Part shown: piece by piece, positions 6,186 through 10,882 of the stretch
Position numbering within the stretch: position 1 is the stretch's first letter
How the letters are laid out: each line of letters starts with the position of its first letter
Source: Acholeplasmataceae bacterium
GTDB lineage: Bacteria; Bacillota_I; Bacilli_A; ML615J-28; CAG-698
Direction of reading: 5' to 3'
DNA: 10,882 nt
Assembly (NCBI GenBank): GCA_012840905.1
Contig: DUVT01000227.1
Location: 1 to 10,882 of the forward strand
Made by a program: the position numbers and the translations under genes
Notes under the pieces: generated by a model
What the model saw: only the letters and a program-made list of their open reading frames with translations
Told to the model about the DNA's origin: nothing
Databases searched by the model: none

Positions 6186-7044
6186 TTTTTTAGATAAAAG
6201 AAAACAAAGACTTGAAAGATATAAAAATATTAGAGGGAAATCAAACAATATAACGAAAATTACAATTCCTGATGGAATCTTTGTTAAGTGCGAGAAGTGT
6301 GGTGAACCAATTTATCACGATGATTTATTGGAAAACGATTATGTTTGTCCAAAGTGTAATTATCACTTCCGCTTAAGCGCAAGACAAAGAATCGCCTTTA
6401 TCAGCGATGAAAATTCTTTTAAGGAACTGTATGCGAATCTTAAAACGCTAAATCCCCTAGATTTTCCTGATTATGAAAAAAAGGTCAAACAATATCAAGA
6501 AGCTCAAGAAGAGTTTGATGCATTTGTTTGTGGTGAAGCGAAAATCGATGGCCACAAAGTTGCACTTGGAGTATTAGATAGTTTCTTCATGATGGGGAGT
6601 ATGGGAAGTGTTGTTGGTGAAAAAGTAACTAGATTAATTGAGTACTCAATTGAACATAAGTTACCACTAATAATCTTTTCTGCTTCTGGTGGAGCAAGGA
6701 TGCAAGAGGGAATCTTTTCTCTAATGCAAATGGCTAAAACTTCTGCAGCTTTAAAGAAACATGATTTAGCTGGCCTATTATATATTAGTGTTTTAACGCA
6801 TCCAACAACCGGCGGTGTAACTGCAAGTTTTGCTTCCTTAGGAGACATAAATATTGCTGAGCCAAATGCGTTAATTGGATTTGCTGGCAAACGTGTAATT
6901 GAACAAACCATTCAAGAAAAATTACCTGATGGTTTTCAATCCGCGGAGTTTCAAAAGGAAAAAGGATTTGTAGATATGGTTGTTGACCGCAAGGATTTAA
7001 AAAATGTAATTTCCACTATTCTAACAATACACAAAGGAAACTAA
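6178..7044 (+). CDS. accD: Acetyl-CoA carboxylase carboxyltransferase subunit beta
   Basis: Pairs with AccA to transfer the carboxyl group from biotin to acetyl-CoA. The 288-residue protein starts with a four-cysteine zinc domain (C38, C41, C57, C60), followed by the crotonase-fold core with [11 protein letters not shown] (168-178), TGGV (211-214) and [11 protein letters not shown] (234-244), all family signatures. The ATG lies inside the end of accC (eight-base overlap), with AAGGAT just upstream. It is followed by accA after four bases, so equal synthesis of the two subunits is likely. Confidence 0.96.
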   Translation: MNNFLDKRKQRLERYKNIRGKSNNITKITIPDGIFVKCEKCGEPIYHDDLLENDYVCPKCNYHFRLSARQRIAFISDENSFKELYANLKTLNPLDFPDYEKKVKQYQEAQEEFDAFVCGEAKIDGHKVALGVLDSFFMMGSMGSVVGEKVTRLIEYSIEHKLPLIIFSASGGARMQEGIFSLMQMAKTSAALKKHDLAGLLYISVLTHPTTGGVTASFASLGDINIAEPNALIGFAGKRVIEQTIQEKLPDGFQSAEFQKEKGFVDMVVDRKDLKNVISTILTIHKGN

Positions 7045-7048
7045 AATT

Positions 7049-7870
7049 ATGGATAAAAATATGACTCAAAATGCTGTTTGGAATCGGGTTCTGATGGCCC
7101 GTCATCAAAAACGTCCAACTGCAAAAGTATTAATTGAATATTTAATTACATCATTTGTTGAGTTACATGGTGACCGCTTATTCCGTGATGATCCTTCTGT
7201 AATTGGTGGAATAGGATTTCTTGGTGATATACCTGTAACGGTTATTGGCCAAGAAAAAGGCGATAATACAATTGAAAAAATTAAGAAAAACTTTGGGATG
7301 TTACATCCTGAAGGTTATCGCAAAGCACTTAGGTTAATGAGGCAAGCAGAGAAGTTTAACCGTCCTGTTGTTTTAATTATTGATACACCTGGTGCATATC
7401 CTGGAGTTGGAGCAGAAGAACGCGGTCAAGGTAGCGCAATCGCAACAAATCTGATGGAAATGATAGATTTAAAAGTACCATTAATTTCGATCGTTCTTGG
7501 CGAAGGTGGAAGTGGTGGTGCTTTAGGTATTGGCGTTAGTGATGAAATTTGGATGTTTGAAAATGCAATCTATTCCATATTATCGCCAGAAGGTTTTGCA
7601 TCTATTTTATATAAAGATGCAAGTCTTGCAAAAGAAGCAGCAGCTATTATGCGCCTAACAGCAGCAGATTTATTAGAATTCGGGATTATAGAAAAAATCA
7701 TTCCGGAAGTCGAAGAAGGACTTCATACGAATAGCGAATATTCATTTGCAATTCTTAAAAAGGAACTCATAAAAAAACTAAAGGAACTTAAAAAATTACA
7801 ACCTGAAACTCTTATTCAAAATCGATATAATAAATTCCGAAGAGTGGGCGTATATGAGGAAGATAGATAG
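7049..7870 (+). CDS. accA: Acetyl-CoA carboxylase carboxyltransferase subunit alpha
   Basis: Partner of AccD in the transferase complex. The 273-residue protein is shorter at the N-terminus than the E. coli form (319), which is common in Gram-positive species where the first helical segment is reduced. It carries FGMLHPEGYRKALRLM (82-97), DTPGAYPGVGAEERGQ (112-127), which frames the acyl-CoA site, and GEGGSGGAL (151-159). AAAGGA (7033-7038) precedes the start. The last 17 bases overlap the fabT start in another frame, so the regulator is probably translated by coupling. Confidence 0.95.
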   Translation: MDKNMTQNAVWNRVLMARHQKRPTAKVLIEYLITSFVELHGDRLFRDDPSVIGGIGFLGDIPVTVIGQEKGDNTIEKIKKNFGMLHPEGYRKALRLMRQAEKFNRPVVLIIDTPGAYPGVGAEERGQGSAIATNLMEMIDLKVPLISIVLGEGGSGGALGIGVSDEIWMFENAIYSILSPEGFASILYKDASLAKEAAAIMRLTAADLLEFGIIEKIIPEVEEGLHTNSEYSFAILKKELIKKLKELKKLQPETLIQNRYNKFRRVGVYEEDR

Positions 7871-8372
7871 TATAGTTACACGTATTGGGGAGTATTTTTT
7901 TGAGTTTCAATCTAAACTGCAATTTTTTGAAAGAGAATACTTGCGCAGGTATGGAATAGAGGACGTTACTCCAACAGAAGTAAAAGTACTATATATTATT
8001 GGCTTATCAAATACGAAGTCTATGACTGAAATAGCAGATGAGCTAAAAGTTACGCGCGGAACATTGTCGATAACAATTGACAGTTTAGTTAAAAAGGGTT
8101 ATGTAATTCGTACAAGGCATAAACAAGATAGACGAGTTATCATCGTCTACCTTACAAATAAATCAATTGATGTTGTAAAGGTTTATGGAAAGTTCTATTT
8201 TGAGTTACTTATGTCACTCATTAAAGAAATAGAACGCGAAAAAGTAATCGTTGTAGAAGAAATATTGAGTAAATTAAATCAAATTATCGAAACAAACTTT
8301 TATGAGGATGTTAGTGGGAATCCTCAAGTCCTAAATGAAGGGAAAAATCAATATGAAGAAAAAAACAAATAA
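7854..8372 (+). CDS. fabT: MarR-family regulator of fatty-acid synthesis (FabT-like)
   Basis: In streptococci and relatives FabT represses fatty-acid genes when loaded with acyl-ACP made from imported fatty acids. This 172-residue protein has a dimer helix (about 8-34), a winged helix with the recognition segment MTEIADELKVTRGTLSITIDSLVKKGYV (57-84, split as MTEIADELKVTRG and TLSITIDSLVKKGYV) and a wing RHKQDRRVII (88-97) with the MarR DRR motif. It is about 20-30 residues longer than typical FabT, mostly as a polar C-terminal tail. It overlaps accA by 17 bases and has only a weak ribosome site. The operator triple at the head of this operon matches the FabT motif, which supports autoregulation. 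The symbol rests on family plus context. Confidence 0.82.
   Translation: MRKIDSIVTRIGEYFFEFQSKLQFFEREYLRRYGIEDVTPTEVKVLYIIGLSNTKSMTEIADELKVTRGTLSITIDSLVKKGYVIRTRHKQDRRVIIVYLTNKSIDVVKVYGKFYFELLMSLIKEIEREKVIVVEEILSKLNQIIETNFYEDVSGNPQVLNEGKNQYEEKNK
7899..7911. promoter_or_regulatory. Possible internal FabT site in the start of fabT
   Basis: TTTGA-GTT-TCAAT matches the operator in nine of ten arm positions. It lies in the fabT coding region. A T-rich run just before it makes chance likely, and no clear promoter is next to it. Confidence 0.25.
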
Positions 8373-9294
8373 TATAAAATTAATCTCAACAGGCAAATAT
8401 ATTCCTAATGACGTGATTACAAATGAAGATTTAGAAAAGATAGTTGACACAAGTGATGAGTGGATTTATACTCGTACGGGAATAAAAGAACGTAGACGAG
8501 CAAAAGATGAAACTACATCTGATATGGCAACTAATGCTGCACTGGATGCGATTAATAAAGTAGGATATGACAAAAATAAAATAGATATAATTATTGTTGC
8601 GACATTTACCCCTGATGTTGCAAGTCCATCTGTTGCAAACCTCGTTCAAGCTAAACTAGGCTTAAATGATCGCGATGTTGTTTGCTTTGATATTAATGCG
8701 GCTTGTACAGGATTTATTTATGCATTAAATGTCGCAAGTCAAATGCTGAATGCTGGCTTTTATAATTCTGCTTTAGTAATCGGATCTGAATCATTAACTA
8801 AAGTAGTTAATTTCCAAGATAGAAACACATGTGTTCTATTTGGAGATGGTGCTGGTGCATTTATAATTGAAAATACAGAAGAGAATAAACCTGCCTATTT
8901 TTATACTTCTTCAAAAGGTGATTTAGAAGAAGTTATTATCGTAGATCCATTAATCAGAATGGAAGGTAGAAAGGTATATCACTTCGCAACAAAAATATTA
9001 GAAAAGAGTGTTAACGAAGTTTTAGAAAAATCAAATACTTCAATAGAAGAGATAGCAATGTTAATACCTCATCAAGCAAATGCCAGAATAATCGAAAGTG
9101 CTGCTAAGAGTTTAAATCTTGGACTAGATAAGGTATACATGAATATAGATAAATATGGTAATACATCAAGTGCAAGTATTCCAATTGCGGTTGATGAATA
9201 CCTTGCCACACTAGAAGATAAGCAAGATAAGAAACTTGTTTTAGTAGGCTTTGGAGCTGGCTTTACTTGGGGAGCTGCTCTATTAACATTATAA
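8353..9294 (+). CDS. fabH: 3-oxoacyl-ACP synthase III (KAS III)
   Basis: Starts each fatty acid by condensing an acyl-CoA primer with malonyl-ACP. The protein has 313 residues with the Cys-His-Asn triad: C118 in DINAACTG, H240 in IPHQANARI and N270 in GNTSSASIP. The N-terminal TSDEWIYTRTGIKERR region, which binds CoA, is present. I chose the ATG at 8353 because AAGGGA (8338-8343) stands nine bases before it and the conserved part starts soon after; an in-frame ATG at 8335 has no such site. It overlaps fabT by 20 bases and precedes fabK by 23. Confidence 0.95.
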   Translation: MKKKTNNIKLISTGKYIPNDVITNEDLEKIVDTSDEWIYTRTGIKERRRAKDETTSDMATNAALDAINKVGYDKNKIDIIIVATFTPDVASPSVANLVQAKLGLNDRDVVCFDINAACTGFIYALNVASQMLNAGFYNSALVIGSESLTKVVNFQDRNTCVLFGDGAGAFIIENTEENKPAYFYTSSKGDLEEVIIVDPLIRMEGRKVYHFATKILEKSVNEVLEKSNTSIEEIAMLIPHQANARIIESAAKSLNLGLDKVYMNIDKYGNTSSASIPIAVDEYLATLEDKQDKKLVLVGFGAGFTWGAALLTL

Positions 9295-9317
9295 AATTAG
9301 AAGAAGAAGGAGTATTT

Positions 9318-10250
9318 ATGAATAAGATTTGTAAGCTACTTAATATTAAATATCCCCTTATTCAAGGCGGTATGGCAAATATCGCAACGCATCAATTAGC
9401 TGCTGCAGTAAGTAATGCTGGCGGACTTGGCTTAATTGGTGCAGGGGGAAATGATGAAGAATGGGTAAGAGAAGAAATTAGAAAGTGCAAGGCTCTAACT
9501 GATAAACCATTTGGCGTTAATATTATGTTAATGAGTCCACATGCACCGAAGATTGCACAAGTAGTAATAGAAGAAAAAGTAGCGGTAGTTACGACTGGGG
9601 CAGGTAATCCTAATCCATACATTCCTGCTTGGAAAGAAGCAGGAATTATTGTTATACCTGTAGTTCCAAGTGTTGCACTTGCAAAAAGAGTTGAAGGTGC
9701 TGGTGCAGATGCAGTAGTTGTTGAAGGAACAGAAGCTGGTGGTCACATTGGTGAACTTACAACTCTTGCTTTAGTACCGCAAGTTGCAGATGCAGTTAAT
9801 ATACCTGTAATTGCAGCTGGTGGAATTGCTGATAAAAGAGGAGTGCTTGCTGTTTTTGCTCTAGGTGCAAGCGGAGTACAAGTTGGTACATTAATGCTAA
9901 CTAGCGAAGAATGTCCAATCCATGACAACTACAAAAATAAAATTATTGATGCTCGTGATACTGATACAATAGTTACAGGTAGAAATACTGGTGCACCAGT
10001 AAGAGTTTTAAAAAACTTAATGGCAAGAGAATATTTAAAAATGTCTAACAACGGTGCAAGTCTAGAAGAGCTAGAACAATTAACTCTTGGTTCTTTAAGA
10101 AAAGCTGTTGTAGAAGGAGATTTAGACAAAGGTAGTTTTATGGCTGGTCAAATTAGTGGTTTAATAAAAAAGGTTCGTCCAGTAAAAGAAATTATCGAAG
10201 ACTTATTTATTGATATTGAAGAATATAAAAATAATTTAAGTATTTTATAG
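9318..10250 (+). CDS. fabK: Enoyl-ACP reductase II (FMN-dependent)
   Basis: Reduces the trans-2 double bond at the end of each elongation cycle using NADH and FMN; it replaces the FabI type. The 310-residue TIM-barrel protein begins PLIQGGMANIATHQLAAAVS (13-32), the nitronate monooxygenase-like FMN entry, and has EGTEAGGHIG (136-145), where H143 corresponds to the key histidine of pneumococcal FabK. IPVIAAGGIAD and GVQVGTLM form the phosphate-binding end. Start: the ATG at 9318 has AGGAG five bases upstream; an in-frame ATG at 9267 would lie inside fabH and add residues without family resemblance. FabK enzymes are not inhibited by triclosan. Related 2-nitropropane dioxygenases look similar, but the operon context decides. 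Confidence 0.94.
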   Translation: MNKICKLLNIKYPLIQGGMANIATHQLAAAVSNAGGLGLIGAGGNDEEWVREEIRKCKALTDKPFGVNIMLMSPHAPKIAQVVIEEKVAVVTTGAGNPNPYIPAWKEAGIIVIPVVPSVALAKRVEGAGADAVVVEGTEAGGHIGELTTLALVPQVADAVNIPVIAAGGIADKRGVLAVFALGASGVQVGTLMLTSEECPIHDNYKNKIIDARDTDTIVTGRNTGAPVRVLKNLMAREYLKMSNNGASLEELEQLTLGSLRKAVVEGDLDKGSFMAGQISGLIKKVRPVKEIIEDLFIDIEEYKNNLSIL

Positions 10251-10259
10251 GTGTGAAAA

Positions 10260-10882
10260 TTGAAAAAAAATACTGCGTTTCTTTTTGCCGGTCAAGGATC
10301 ACAATATATCGGCATGGGAAAAGATATTTATTATGAATACGAATATGTAAGAGAAATGTTTCAAGAAGCAAATGAGATACTTGGGTTTAAGTTAGAAGAT
10401 GTGGTTTTTGAAGAAAACACATTGATAAACCAAACAAGGTACACACAACTTAGTGTCTTAGTTGTAACTTGTGCATTATTTGAGGTTGTAAAACGAGAAC
10501 TGGGATTAAGTGCTGATGTAGTAAGTGGCTTTAGTTTAGGTGAATATAGTGCCTTATATGCAAGCGGGATTTTTAGTTTTAAAGAAGTAGTGAAATTAGT
10601 AAATTATCGTGCTAATTTTATGGATGAAGCTGCAAAAGAAAATCCTGGTGCAATGGCTGCAATTATTAACCTTGATCAAGATGTACTAGTTGATATTTGT
10701 AAAAGAATAGGAAATGTACAAATTGCAAACTTTAATTCACCTAATCAACAAGTTATTTCTGGTTTAGAGGAAAGTGTACAACAAGTAGTAGATGAGGTTA
10801 CAAACATTCATAAAAAACGCGCTGTAAAGTTAAATGTTAGTGGTGGATTCCATTCACCATTAATGAAAAACGCTGCAACAAA
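10260..10882 (+). CDS. fabD: Malonyl-CoA:ACP transacylase, 3' end outside the window
   Basis: Moves malonate from CoA to AcpP. The gene runs off the window after 207 codons. The visible part has FLFAGQGSQ (7-15), the nucleophile serine in GFSLGEYSA (S92), R117 (NYRANF) that holds the malonate carboxylate, and the catalytic histidine in GGFHSPLM (H198), all matching E. coli positions closely. The start is TTG at 10260, with AGGTG (10249-10253) overlapping the fabK stop; the upstream GTG at 10251 is followed by TGA. The histidine before the serine in the E. coli GHSLGE is F here, a position where Gram-positive homologues also vary. FabG, FabF and FabZ genes are expected beyond the end. Confidence 0.94.
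   Translation, partial: MKKNTAFLFAGQGSQYIGMGKDIYYEYEYVREMFQEANEILGFKLEDVVFEENTLINQTRYTQLSVLVVTCALFEVVKRELGLSADVVSGFSLGEYSALYASGIFSFKEVVKLVNYRANFMDEAAKENPGAMAAIINLDQDVLVDICKRIGNVQIANFNSPNQQVISGLEESVQQVVDEVTNIHKKRAVKLNVSGGFHSPLMKNAAT

Noticed and set aside
6504..6911. A 135-codon minus-strand frame inside accD.
   Set aside because: It is a shadow of the well-conserved accD coding region.
10524..10552. F in place of H in the GxSLGE motif of FabD as a possible inactivation.
   Set aside because: The serine, arginine and histidine of the active site are all present, and this position varies among Gram-positive homologues.

Overview
This is an AT-rich stretch of a low-GC Gram-positive chromosome. 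It uses the standard code (TGA is a stop, for example in tdk), strong AAGGAGG ribosome sites and TTGACA/TATAAT promoters. The gene set (FabT-like MarR regulator, FabK enoyl reductase, a DegV protein, a short SRP RNA) suggests Bacilli in the broad sense, possibly a lineage near Erysipelotrichia, Turicibacter, Haloplasma or Acholeplasma. That placement is inference.

Left part (1-1778): the window opens in the 3' end of a group II intron on the + strand (domains V and VI, ending about 126). Then come minus-strand genes: rpmE (ribosomal protein L31) with its own promoter and terminator, and a two-gene operon of a PadR-type repressor and a HAAS-domain membrane protein. Both operon genes are broken, by three separate single-base deletions, each in a short A-tract of the coding strand. 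Inverted repeats upstream of the PadR gene look like its operator.

Middle (1900-3166): a divergent promoter drives tdk (thymidine kinase), which overlaps tadA (tRNA adenosine deaminase). A short SRP RNA gene follows, with its own promoter and terminator. Its core is canonical, but the apical loop is UGAC instead of GGAA.

Right part (3185-10882): a tightly packed type II fatty-acid synthesis operon in the order degV, acpP, accB, accC, accD, accA, fabT, fabH, fabK, fabD, with fabD running off the end. AccB, AccC, AccD and AccA make malonyl-CoA, FabD moves malonate to AcpP, FabH starts the chain and FabK does the last reduction of each cycle. The promoter at 3185-3213 is followed by three copies of TTTGA-N3-TCAAA with centres exactly 16 bp apart. 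This matches the type of palindrome bound by FabT, which is encoded in the same operon. The first gene, degV, belongs to the fatty-acid-binding (FakB) family, so uptake and synthesis of fatty acids appear to be under one switch.

I found no wholly new system. The most notable points are the periodic triple operator, the decayed PadR/HAAS operon, the UGAC-loop SRP RNA and the intron end lying antisense beside the rpmE terminator.
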